Shown: piece after piece, positions 23,724 through 32,110 of the stretch
How the letters are laid out: every line of letters begins with the position of its first letter
Position numbering within the stretch: the first letter of the stretch is position 1
Assembly (NCBI GenBank): GCA_947460255.1
Contig: CANHIS010000022.1
Coordinates: 1-42,097, forward strand
DNA length: 42,097 nucleotides
Reading direction: 5' to 3'
DNA from: Bacteroidota bacterium
GTDB lineage: Bacteria > Bacteroidota > Bacteroidia > M30B66
Notes under the pieces: model-generated
What the model saw: only the letters and a program-made list of their open reading frames with translations
Databases searched by the model: none
What the model was told of the DNA's origin: nothing
Program-made: the position numbers and the translations under genes

Positions 23724-24910
23724 TTTTGTTTTTGTGCACATCATTAGAGGCACAAACCGATTCCATAAAATCAACCACGCAGCCATTCCAAATGAGCTTC
23801 ATTCCGCCCATGAGTACCAACGGAATAGCCAATCAAAATAGCACCAACAATTTATCAATCAATATTATAGCAGGTTATTCGGGCGGATTGGAAGGCATCG
23901 AAATGGGCGGATTAGCCAATGTGATAAAGCACGATGCGAAAGGTGTTCAACTTTCAGGGTTCACCAATGTAGTGGGAGGCAAAGTGGAAGGCGTTCAGTT
24001 AAGTGGTTTTGCCAACATTAACAAAGGATCAACCAAAGGAATTCAAATGGCGGGCTTCCTTAACATGGTGAACGACTCCAGCTCAGGAATTCAATCAGCA
24101 GGATTTGCGAATATCAACAATGGAAGCTTCTCAGGCTGGCAAAATGCTGGGTTCGTGAACTTGAACCAAGGGAAACTTCAAGGTGTGCAAACAGCTGGTT
24201 TCACTAATGTGACTGCTGATAGCATCGAGGGCGTGCAAGCAGCAGGTTTTTACAATCAAACCAATGGCAGCTTAAATGGTGTGCAAGCAGCAGGCTTCAT
24301 GAACCTGTGCAATGAAACAGTAGAAGGCATTCAAGCTTCAGGATTTTTGAATGTGACAAAACGCTTGAGAGGCTTGCAAATTGGTTTTATCAACTTCGCC
24401 GACACCTTAGAAAAAGGCACTCCAATCGGCTTCCTAAGTTTCATCAGAAAAGGTGGATTTAAAGCTGTAGAACTCACAGCCAATGAGACATTCCCAATGG
24501 GCATTCAACTCAAAACAGGTTCAGACATTTTCTACAACATCTTCGCACTTTCAGCCAAAACAGGCAACGATTTTTACTGGGCTTGGGGAACTGGCTTCGG
24601 CTCGAACCTAAAAAGCAAAGGAAAATTCAGGATTAACCTCGACTTTACTGCAATGCATGTAAATGATGGAACGGTTTATACCGATCACCTGAACATTCAC
24701 GGGAAAACCCAATTAGGCTTCACTTGGCAAGCAGCCAAACATTTTGCTATATCAGCAGGCCCAAGCTTTAACTGCTTGGTAGTAAACAAGATGAACAGTG
24801 AAGGCATCCAAAATGACGCATCCGTTGCGCCATACTCAGTACTAGATAAGATGTATAACGATACACGAGTAGTGCTTTGGCCTGGCGCATTCGTGAGCGT
24901 AAGATTCTAA
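23696..24910 (+). CDS. Exported sixteen-residue-repeat protein (paralogue of the repeat half of the STN protein)
   Basis: 404 residues with signal peptide MKTVFSLLTFLFLCTSLEAQ. Directly after the mature N-terminus come FQMSFIPPMSTNG and SINIIAGYSGGLEGIEMGG, which line up with FQIGFLPTLGTN and SFNVLGGYSMALSGAEMAG in the STN-repeat protein. Repeats run from residue 67 to 210 and change at about 226 to GLQIGFINFAD, followed by a C-terminal beta domain of about 150 residues that ends in ARVVLWPGAFVSVRF-like aromatic strands. It has neither STN nor carboxypeptidase-regulatory domain. Probably an outer-membrane or surface partner. Its start codon sits in a hairpin loop (see the inverted repeat at 23673). 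Confidence 0.8.
   Translation: MKTVFSLLTFLFLCTSLEAQTDSIKSTTQPFQMSFIPPMSTNGIANQNSTNNLSINIIAGYSGGLEGIEMGGLANVIKHDAKGVQLSGFTNVVGGKVEGVQLSGFANINKGSTKGIQMAGFLNMVNDSSSGIQSAGFANINNGSFSGWQNAGFVNLNQGKLQGVQTAGFTNVTADSIEGVQAAGFYNQTNGSLNGVQAAGFMNLCNETVEGIQASGFLNVTKRLRGLQIGFINFADTLEKGTPIGFLSFIRKGGFKAVELTANETFPMGIQLKTGSDIFYNIFALSAKTGNDFYWAWGTGFGSNLKSKGKFRINLDFTAMHVNDGTVYTDHLNIHGKTQLGFTWQAAKHFAISAGPSFNCLVVNKMNSEGIQNDASVAPYSVLDKMYNDTRVVLWPGAFVSVRF
23894..24325 (+). repeat. Nine exact 48-bp (16-residue) units in the second repeat protein
   Basis: Residues 67-210 split into nine units of exactly 16 residues starting at 67, 83, 99, 115, 131, 147, 163, 179 and 195, with the pattern G-[VIW]-Q-x-[AS]-G-F-x-N (first unit G-I-E-M-G-G-L-A-N). 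The next unit (211-225) is 15 long. The unit length and consensus equal those in the STN-repeat protein. Confidence 0.9.
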
Positions 24911-24990
24911 ACTTCTAAAATCATCATTTTCAATTGGCAGCCTAATGGCTGATAGGAAACATATTGCCCAATTTCAAATCATAAAACAAC

Positions 24991-27324
24991 ATGAAAAACT
25001 TCCTTTTTCTAATCTCCTTCTATTTAATATTCAGCACCTTACAAGCTCAGTCGCTCACCCAAACTTTGCGAGGCGAAATACGTGATCAAATCTCAGAAGC
25101 CCCAATTCCAGGTGCAACTGTTGTGCTTCAACCGAGCGAACCCTTGATCGGAACAGTTTCTAATTTGGATGGTCAATTTCGACTCAATGCTGTCCCCATC
25201 GGTCGCTATACATTGTTGGTAAAGATGCTTGGTTATCAGGATTTTAATTTACCAAACGTAGTGATTGGATCAGGAAAAGAAGTGGTCCTTCAAATTTCAC
25301 TTTCGGAGACTACAGTTGAGATTTCTACCGTCGAAATATCAGCCGAAGGCACGAATAAGGCAGAAGCCATTAATGAACTTGCCACCGTGAGTGCTCGTCA
25401 ATTTTCGGTGGAAGAAACCAAAAGATATGCAGGTGCATTGAACGACCCAGGAAGAATGGCGCAAAGCTTCGCTGGGGTAACCGTAAACTCCGACGGTAGC
25501 AATGAAATCGTTGTGCGAGGAAATTCTCCGCGAGGCCTACTTTGGCGGATGGAAGGCATCGAAATTCCGAATCCAAATCACTTTTCCAATCAAGGTTCGT
25601 CTGGTGGCGCGATATCAATGCTGAGCAACAACATGATGGCCAATTCGGATTTCTTTACTGGTGCATTTCCAGCCGATTATGGAAATGCTGCTTCTGGTGT
25701 GTTCGACATCCGCTTGCGAAAAGGCAACAACGAAAAACGCGAATATGCGATTCAGGCGGGAGTAATTGGAAGTGACATAGCCCTCGAAGGGCCTTTCAAG
25801 AAAGGAAAAGCAGGATCTTACTTGGTAAATTATCGCTACTCATCTCTGTCGTTGCTGCAAAAACTCGGCGTTGAAATCGTGGGCGATGCCATTCCTGTGT
25901 TTCAGGATTTGTCGTTTAACATAAATCTTCCTACAGAAAAAGCTGGGCAGTTTGGGCTCTTTGGGATTGGTGGAATCAGCAGCATCAACCAAGAATACTT
26001 CGGGAAACAGAGCAATTACAAAGACCGATTCAGAACTTACTTAGGCGTTGCTGGACTCACACATAGCTACATGTTCAATGACAAAACTTGGTTGAAAACG
26101 ATCGTTGCAGCCACCGGAACAGCCAATCAGTACAAAGGGATTAGTCTCGACACCAACGATGTAGTTCAACATACTGCAGTGGATGAAGGACACCAAAACT
26201 ATGCGCATCGTGTTGCAAGCACTTTGAATCACAAGATCAACCGAAAGAACAGCATCAGGACTGGATTCATTGGAAGCTTGCTGAATTTCAATCTAAAAAC
26301 CATCGTTTTCGACAATGAATCGGATCAATACCGCACTGATATTGATCAAGTAGGCACCACCGGACTTCTTCAGGGATTCTTTAATTGGCAACACCGAATT
26401 AATGAAACAACAACTTTAAATACAGGTCTTCATTACAGCAGATTTTTGCTCAATGGCCAACAATCGCTCGAGCCAAGAGCAGGAATTAAATGGAATTTCA
26501 ACGGTTCTCAAATTCTAAGTGCTGGGTTTGGCGTGCATTCAAGATTGGAAGATCCTGCAGTATATTTCGCTAGAATTTCTGCTGCAAATAATCAAGTTTC
26601 CACGCCGAATACAAACCTCGGATTTTCAAAAGCGAGACATTATGTGGTTGGGTACGAAACTATGCTTTCAAAACACTTGCATTTGAAAACGGAATTATAC
26701 TACCAAGACTTGTACGATGTACCGGTGGAAGCTGGCCAAAAAAGCGCAAGATCAACCATCAATATGAGCCAAGGCTTTTCAATGTTTGCAGCCGAAAACT
26801 CAGGTGCAGGTCGCAATTACGGAGTCGAGATCACCTTCGAGAAGTATTTTTCAAACCAATACTACTTTCTGATAACGAATTCATTCTTTGATTCCCGTTA
26901 CCGCGGATCAGATCAGGTTTGGCGAAATACAGCATTCAACAACGGTTACGCTGGAAGTTTCTTGGCAGGAAAAGAATTTGAGATTCGGAAAAAGAATACG
27001 CTAAGCTTAAACGTGAGAGTAATTTATTCTGGTGGAAGGAAATATACACCAGTTTTACTGGAAGAGTCAGTGGCTTCTGGCGAAGGCGTTTACGATGACC
27101 AAAATGCATTTTCAGCTTCAGCCGCCGATTATTTTCGAACCGATTTAGGCATTAGCTACACGATCAACCGAAAAAAGACTGCCAGCGTATGGAAAATAGA
27201 CATTCAAAACGTGAGCAATAGACTCAACGAATTCAACCGCTATTTCAACACCGACAGCCAACAGGAAGAAATTCAAACTATGACTGGAATTATCCCGACG
27301 CTGAGCTACAGAATCGAATTTTAA
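24991..27324 (+). CDS. TonB-dependent receptor without STN domain
   Basis: 777 residues. Signal peptide MKNFLFLISFYLIFSTLQAQ, then a carboxypeptidase-regulatory domain (about 25-110: GEIRDQISEAPIPGATVVL), a TonB plug (about 130-235: NEIVVRGNSPRGLLWRMEGIEIPNPNHF), and a long outer-membrane barrel to the end. It finishes with SYRIEF, an aromatic C-terminal residue typical of barrel proteins. The ligand is unknown, and no SusD homologue is adjacent. The 80-nt gap upstream contains a small CAGCC/GGCTG hairpin without a T-run. It lies after the sigma/FecR/repeat cluster and may supply the TonB-gated transport part that the STN-repeat protein lacks (inference). Confidence 0.85.
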   Translation: MKNFLFLISFYLIFSTLQAQSLTQTLRGEIRDQISEAPIPGATVVLQPSEPLIGTVSNLDGQFRLNAVPIGRYTLLVKMLGYQDFNLPNVVIGSGKEVVLQISLSETTVEISTVEISAEGTNKAEAINELATVSARQFSVEETKRYAGALNDPGRMAQSFAGVTVNSDGSNEIVVRGNSPRGLLWRMEGIEIPNPNHFSNQGSSGGAISMLSNNMMANSDFFTGAFPADYGNAASGVFDIRLRKGNNEKREYAIQAGVIGSDIALEGPFKKGKAGSYLVNYRYSSLSLLQKLGVEIVGDAIPVFQDLSFNINLPTEKAGQFGLFGIGGISSINQEYFGKQSNYKDRFRTYLGVAGLTHSYMFNDKTWLKTIVAATGTANQYKGISLDTNDVVQHTAVDEGHQNYAHRVASTLNHKINRKNSIRTGFIGSLLNFNLKTIVFDNESDQYRTDIDQVGTTGLLQGFFNWQHRINETTTLNTGLHYSRFLLNGQQSLEPRAGIKWNFNGSQILSAGFGVHSRLEDPAVYFARISAANNQVSTPNTNLGFSKARHYVVGYETMLSKHLHLKTELYYQDLYDVPVEAGQKSARSTINMSQGFSMFAAENSGAGRNYGVEITFEKYFSNQYYFLITNSFFDSRYRGSDQVWRNTAFNNGYAGSFLAGKEFEIRKKNTLSLNVRVIYSGGRKYTPVLLEESVASGEGVYDDQNAFSASAADYFRTDLGISYTINRKKTASVWKIDIQNVSNRLNEFNRYFNTDSQQEEIQTMTGIIPTLSYRIEF

Positions 27325-27383
27325 TTTTCTTCGAGGGATTGAATTTTCTTAGTCTGGATGCGTAAGAATTCCAAACAATACCT

Positions 27384-27413
27384 TTGTAATGAGGATTTGT
27401 TAGCTTAGATTTG
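27384..27413 (+). promoter_or_regulatory. Bacteroidetes-type promoter (TTG-N19-TAGATTTG) for the CotH operon
   Basis: TTG at 27384-27386 and TAGATTTG at 27406-27413 with a 19-nt spacer. Predicted start near 27419 gives a leader of about 29 nt. A second TACCTTTG at 27379-27386 overlaps the TTG but lacks its own -33 element. Confidence 0.65.
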
Positions 27414-27447
27414 ACATTCGGTTCATTTTGAGTTTTATTAATCTGCT

Positions 27448-30400
27448 ATGAAAATCACATTACTCACTTGCTTCACAGCCCTGCTGCTTTTGCTGGGAAG
27501 CAAATCGTCGGCACAGGTGCTGATTAACGAAGTTTCGGCATCAAACCGAACCAACATGGCAGACGATTTTGGTGAATTTGAAGATTGGGTTGAACTTTAC
27601 AATGCCGGAGCAGCAACGGTAGATATCAGCAACTTTTTTTTAAGTGATAATCCTACCAATCCTACAAAATGGCAAATTCCAGCGGGAACTTCCATTACAC
27701 CAGGTCAGCACCGTTTGTTCTTCTGTTCAGGAAGAGATCTAGACAATGGATTGGCGATGCACACCAATTTTAAACTCACGCAAGGCAACGGTGAAACGGT
27801 ATTGTTTTCAGATAATGGAGGCGCTTTGGTAGATCAAATTGTACTGCAACCAACATTGGTAAATCATAGCCGTGGGCGTTTCCCAGATGGCGGAGCTTGG
27901 AGAGTTTACACCACACCAACCGCAGGAACAGCCAATGGCGCAACGGCCTACACCGATTATGCCGAAAAACCACAAATGAATTTGGCTGCAGGATTCTACG
28001 GTGGAGCGCAATCAGTTACCATTTCAGCTACCGATAATGGTGCAACCATTCGATACACGCTCAACGGCGCCGAACCAACTGCCACATCACCGGCTTACAC
28101 AGGCCCAATTGCGGTGAACAACTCAACTGTAATTCGCGCAAAGGCTTTTCCTCCAGCTGGGTCACCTTTAACCGCAAGTTTCACAGAATCAAATTCATAC
28201 TTGATCAACATTAACCACACAATGCCTGTTGCATCATTGATTTCGGATCAATACGATGAGTTGTTTGCAGGTGGTGGTTGGGGCGAAATCACTTCAGCAA
28301 TTGAATACTTTACTGAAGATGGCGTGCAACGTTTCGAAGCGTACGGAGAAGCCGATCCACACGGAAATGACAGCTGGGCATACGATCAAAAAGGGGTGGA
28401 TTTTGTTGTGAGAGATCAATACGGTTATGGCGACGAGGTGGATTACCAGATATTTCCAACGAAACCTCGTCAAGAATTTCAACGCTTCATGTTTAAAGCT
28501 GGAGCTTCAGACAATTATCCATTTAACAACGGTGGCCCAGGCGGAAGTTGTCACTTGCGCGATGCGTTTATTCAATCATTGGGAGAACGTGCCAACCTAA
28601 ATGTAGATTTCAGAACCAACGATCATTGCGTGGTTTATATCAATGGAGAATATTGGGGATTGTATGAAATCCGTGAAAAGGTAAATGATCCAGATTTTAC
28701 AGACTATTATTACAACCAAGAAGAGGAAGACCTTGATTTTCTTTCTTACTGGGGAGGATTAAATGTACGTTATGGCTCACCGGACGATTGGAACGACCTG
28801 TATGCTTACATCATGGCAAACGATTTATCACAACCTGCCAATTACAATGCTGTAGATGCTCGATTGGACATTGCTTCCGTTATCGATTACATGATCATTA
28901 ACACCTGGTCGGTGAACTCAGATTGGATCAACTGGAACACCATGTGGTGGAGAGGACGTGGCACTCCTGCTGTAAAATGGAAGTACGTGCTTTGGGATAT
29001 GGACAATACGTTCAATCTTGGACAGAATTTCTCAGGTTGGGAAACCACCGATTTCAATGCCGATCCTTGTGATTTAGAAGACAATCCAGGATTCGTGAAT
29101 GCTGGCCCTAATGAAGGTCACTTGGATATGTTTGGAAGATTGATGGCCAATCCTGATTTCAAACAGCGTTTTGTAAACCGCTACTCAGAACTCACAAACA
29201 CTTACTTATCATGCGATTATGCCTTAGCGCATTTAGATAGCATTGTAAACCACATTACACCAGAAATGCCAGCGCAAATTGCTCGTTGGGGTGGTTCCGT
29301 AGCTGATTGGGAAGGAAATCTTGATTATATCAGAGGTCAAATCACAGGTCGATGCCAATTCCTTGAAGAGTCTGGTATTGAAGATTGTTATGAAGTGAAT
29401 GGTCCTTGGGACTTAGCTTTTAATGTTTCGCCAGCAGGCGCAGGAACCATCCGATTCAATGAGCTAACAATTCCCACTTATCCATGGTCGGGCTCATATT
29501 TTGGCGGTGTAGAAGGAGATTTAAATGCAACTCCTGCAACTTCTGCTTATGAATTTTGGTATTGGGAAGTTTTTTATTCGGACCTCAACTCCGACAGTAC
29601 AAATGCGCTCAACAGTTTCATGATTGAAGCAGCCGACAGTATTGTGGCGCATTTCAGATTGATTGAAACCCATGAAATTGTATTCTTGGTTGATCCTCCC
29701 AATTCAGGAAATATCTCCATCAATGGAGTTACACCCGGCAGTTACCCGTACGCTCAGATCTACAATGCAGATTTCAATATTTTCATGACTGCCACACCGG
29801 CAACAAATTTCGATTTCATCAATTTCACCACTGTAGGCCACACCCTTACACCAGATCCCAACCTACCTACCAATTCATTTTTGGTTGATGTTCCTGATAC
29901 GATCATAGCTCACTTCAAGCCATTTCAAACTTGGTTCTTAACAGTAAAAACCGAGCCTCAATTAGCAGGTAAAGTGATGATTAATGGCGATTGGGTTGAT
30001 ATTTATCCAACAACAACTGAGTTTTTCGAAGGGGAGGCGATAACAACAGATGCCTTCCCATTTGAGAAATACCTATTCTCGCATTACACCTTGAATTACG
30101 GCACTTTGGACTTTGATTCAAGTCTTACCATAAACGGATTCTCGCTAGATACGACAGATACTTTGACTGCGCACTTCCTACTTAAAGAAGTGATTCCTCA
30201 AACAATGTATGTACCGTCAGGATTCACTCCAAATGGAGATGGTATCAACGATGTCTTCAAACCTTACCATACTGAAACGGTTGTTAATGGTAATGTGAGA
30301 ATTTTCAATCGTTGGGGAGAAGAAGTTTTTGTTTCAGAGAAGCTCGATTTCGAATGGGATGGCACCAAAAATGGCAAAATCATGCCTGATGATGTGTACT

Positions 30401-30474
30401 ATTTTGTACTCAACTATTACCTCGATTCCGATTACTTTGAAACCGTTCAAGGTAGAATTTCAATTTCACGATAA
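27448..30474 (+). CDS. T9SS-exported CotH-kinase protein with lamin-tail domain
   Basis: 1008 residues. Signal peptide to about residue 23. A lamin-tail domain follows (about 24-135: VLINEVSASN, FEDWVELYNAG), then a chitobiase C-terminal-like Ig domain (about 175-250: VTISATDNGATIRYTLNG). The CotH kinase domain spans about 255-640 (VVYINGEYWGLYEIREKV, and YVLWDMDNTFNLGQ with metal aspartates). Three InlB-type repeats of about 85-90 residues follow (about 650-915), each ending in D-[ST]-x3-AHF or similar. A type B T9SS sorting domain closes the protein (about 918-1008: YVPSGFTPNGDGINDVF, RIFNRWGEEVF). CotH proteins phosphorylate other secreted proteins in spore coats and eukaryotes; here surface phosphorylation or adhesion is inferred. 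Confidence 0.9.
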   Translation: MKITLLTCFTALLLLLGSKSSAQVLINEVSASNRTNMADDFGEFEDWVELYNAGAATVDISNFFLSDNPTNPTKWQIPAGTSITPGQHRLFFCSGRDLDNGLAMHTNFKLTQGNGETVLFSDNGGALVDQIVLQPTLVNHSRGRFPDGGAWRVYTTPTAGTANGATAYTDYAEKPQMNLAAGFYGGAQSVTISATDNGATIRYTLNGAEPTATSPAYTGPIAVNNSTVIRAKAFPPAGSPLTASFTESNSYLININHTMPVASLISDQYDELFAGGGWGEITSAIEYFTEDGVQRFEAYGEADPHGNDSWAYDQKGVDFVVRDQYGYGDEVDYQIFPTKPRQEFQRFMFKAGASDNYPFNNGGPGGSCHLRDAFIQSLGERANLNVDFRTNDHCVVYINGEYWGLYEIREKVNDPDFTDYYYNQEEEDLDFLSYWGGLNVRYGSPDDWNDLYAYIMANDLSQPANYNAVDARLDIASVIDYMIINTWSVNSDWINWNTMWWRGRGTPAVKWKYVLWDMDNTFNLGQNFSGWETTDFNADPCDLEDNPGFVNAGPNEGHLDMFGRLMANPDFKQRFVNRYSELTNTYLSCDYALAHLDSIVNHITPEMPAQIARWGGSVADWEGNLDYIRGQITGRCQFLEESGIEDCYEVNGPWDLAFNVSPAGAGTIRFNELTIPTYPWSGSYFGGVEGDLNATPATSAYEFWYWEVFYSDLNSDSTNALNSFMIEAADSIVAHFRLIETHEIVFLVDPPNSGNISINGVTPGSYPYAQIYNADFNIFMTATPATNFDFINFTTVGHTLTPDPNLPTNSFLVDVPDTIIAHFKPFQTWFLTVKTEPQLAGKVMINGDWVDIYPTTTEFFEGEAITTDAFPFEKYLFSHYTLNYGTLDFDSSLTINGFSLDTTDTLTAHFLLKEVIPQTMYVPSGFTPNGDGINDVFKPYHTETVVNGNVRIFNRWGEEVFVSEKLDFEWDGTKNGKIMPDDVYYFVLNYYLDSDYFETVQGRISISR

Positions 30475-30482
30475 TCAATTGT

Positions 30483-31448
30483 ATGTCACGTTTTTTCAAG
30501 TTTTTCTCTGCGTTTATTGTGTGTTTGAATGTAAACTCATTAAATGCACAATTGCTCTTAAACGAACTTTATGTGAATTCGCCTGGGGCTGATGAACCAT
30601 TTGAATTTATTGAGCTTAAAGGCACACCCGGAAGTACCTTAAATAACATTTATGTGGTAGTGTTTGAAAGCGACTCAGGATCAGCTGGAAATGCAGACGT
30701 TGTAATTCCTCTGAACGGCGTTACTTTAGGTTCGAATGGATTGTTGTTCATCGGAACATCTTTAGGTTACCAAAACATTCCATCAGAAACTGTTTACAAA
30801 GACACATTGCTATTTGGTCTTCCATTGTTGGAAAACGGAAGCATCAGCTTCACTGTTATGTTTAGCCCTATTCCAATGTTGAAAGACGTTGACTACGACA
30901 CGAACAATGATGGCGTTCTTGATTTACCGAATGGAGCACAATTGCAAGATGCAGTTGGCTGGACCAATGGAGACCTTACAGCATTGATCTATGGAGGTGT
31001 GATTCTTACACAATCGGCTGGAACACCAGATGCTGCAGTTCGCTTTTTTGATAACAATACGCCATTTTCAGCTGCGGCATGGTACAACGGAGATTTAGTT
31101 GACGCCGATAGCTTCGATCCTTTGGAAGTGAGCTCAAACATGCCTCTAGGCTCAGGAGTTACTCCAGGGAACATCAATATTCCGAACAATGGAACTGGAA
31201 TTAACGACTTGATCGTTTCTAACTTAACGATCTACCCAAACCCAAGCGAAGGTGTGATTAACATTGGAAGTTTGAACCTCGATGAATTAGCGTTATTGAG
31301 TGTTTATTCGGTTGATGGAAGATTGGTTCGTCAATTAGAATTAACCAATTCAACTGTTGACCTCACGAACCTTGATTCTGGTTTGTACTGGGTAGAACTT
31401 CGTACAAAACGTGAAGTGAAGCGCGCTCAGCTTGTACTTTCTTATTGA
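30483..31448 (+). CDS. T9SS cargo protein with lamin-tail-like domain
   Basis: 321 residues, signal peptide MSRFFKFFSAFIVCLNVNSLNAQ. The mature N-terminus (LLLNELYVNSPGADEPFEFIELKG) is a lamin-tail-like beta-sandwich, similar in kind to that of the CotH protein upstream. The last 75 residues form a type A T9SS sorting domain (NLTIYPNPSEGVINIG, LSVYSVDGRLVRQ, LDSGLYWVELRT). It starts 8 nt after the CotH stop codon, so the two are one transcription unit and probably act together outside the cell. The 3' end overlaps the convergent yggS gene by 7 nt. Confidence 0.85.
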   Translation: MSRFFKFFSAFIVCLNVNSLNAQLLLNELYVNSPGADEPFEFIELKGTPGSTLNNIYVVVFESDSGSAGNADVVIPLNGVTLGSNGLLFIGTSLGYQNIPSETVYKDTLLFGLPLLENGSISFTVMFSPIPMLKDVDYDTNNDGVLDLPNGAQLQDAVGWTNGDLTALIYGGVILTQSAGTPDAAVRFFDNNTPFSAAAWYNGDLVDADSFDPLEVSSNMPLGSGVTPGNINIPNNGTGINDLIVSNLTIYPNPSEGVINIGSLNLDELALLSVYSVDGRLVRQLELTNSTVDLTNLDSGLYWVELRTKREVKRAQLVLSY

Positions 31449-32110
31449 TTGTAGCTCCTCGAGCCGAAAATAGAAGAACCAACTCTTACCATATTGCTTC
31501 CACAAGCAATTGCAAGTTGGTAATCACCACTCATGCCCATTGAAAGAACTGGGAGTAGAATTGAATGGTTTGTTTGAATCTTATCTCTAAATCTCGTAAG
31601 TGATTCAAATTCACGTTTCACTTGCAGTTGATCCTCTGTAAAGGAAGCCATTCCCATTAGCCCGCAAATGCGGATATGATCAAACTGCGTCGAGTAATCT
31701 GATTGGAATAGTGCTTCTGCTTCCTCGAAACTGAATCCATGTTTTGTTTCTTCGGTAGCAATAAAAACTTGAATCAAACAGTTGATGATTCTTTGATTCT
31801 TCTTGGCTTCCTTGTTGATTTCCTTCAACAATTCAAGGTTATCTGCAGAGTGAATCATCGAAACAAAAGGTGCTATGTATTTCACCTTATTCCGCTGCAG
31901 TGTGCCGATCAAATGCCATTGAATATCTTTAGGCATCCCTTCAAACTTAGGCACTAACTCTTGTACTCTGTTTTCGCCAAATATCCGCTGTTCAGCATCA
32001 TAAGCTTCTTGAATTACTTCAATTGGATGCGTTTTTGAAACAGCCACCAAGGTTACATCCGAAGGAATGGATGCACGAATTTTATTTAGATTTTCTGAAA
32101 CTATCGACAT
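31442..32110 (-). CDS. PLP-homeostasis protein, YggS/PROSC family
   Basis: 222 residues, alanine-racemase-like barrel without the second domain. PLP lysine is K26 in LVAVSKTHP, with FGENRVQEL, HLIGTLQRNK, GLMGMASF and LSMGMSGDYQLAI as family signatures, and RVGSSIFGSR near the end. Members buffer free pyridoxal phosphate and protect against its toxicity. Fits the context: the operon encodes a PLP aminotransferase (serC). Start codon overlaps the DUF1015 stop by one base (TAATG). Confidence 0.9.
   Translation of the reverse strand: MSIVSENLNKIRASIPSDVTLVAVSKTHPIEVIQEAYDAEQRIFGENRVQELVPKFEGMPKDIQWHLIGTLQRNKVKYIAPFVSMIHSADNLELLKEINKEAKKNQRIINCLIQVFIATEETKHGFSFEEAEALFQSDYSTQFDHIRICGLMGMASFTEDQLQVKREFESLTRFRDKIQTNHSILLPVLSMGMSGDYQLAIACGSNMVRVGSSIFGSRSYNQ

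Noticed and set aside
21545-24325. CRISPR-like or recent tandem DNA expansion in the repeat genes
   Set aside because: The repeats are in-frame protein units with strongly diverged DNA sequence; there are no constant repeats with unique spacers and no cas genes.
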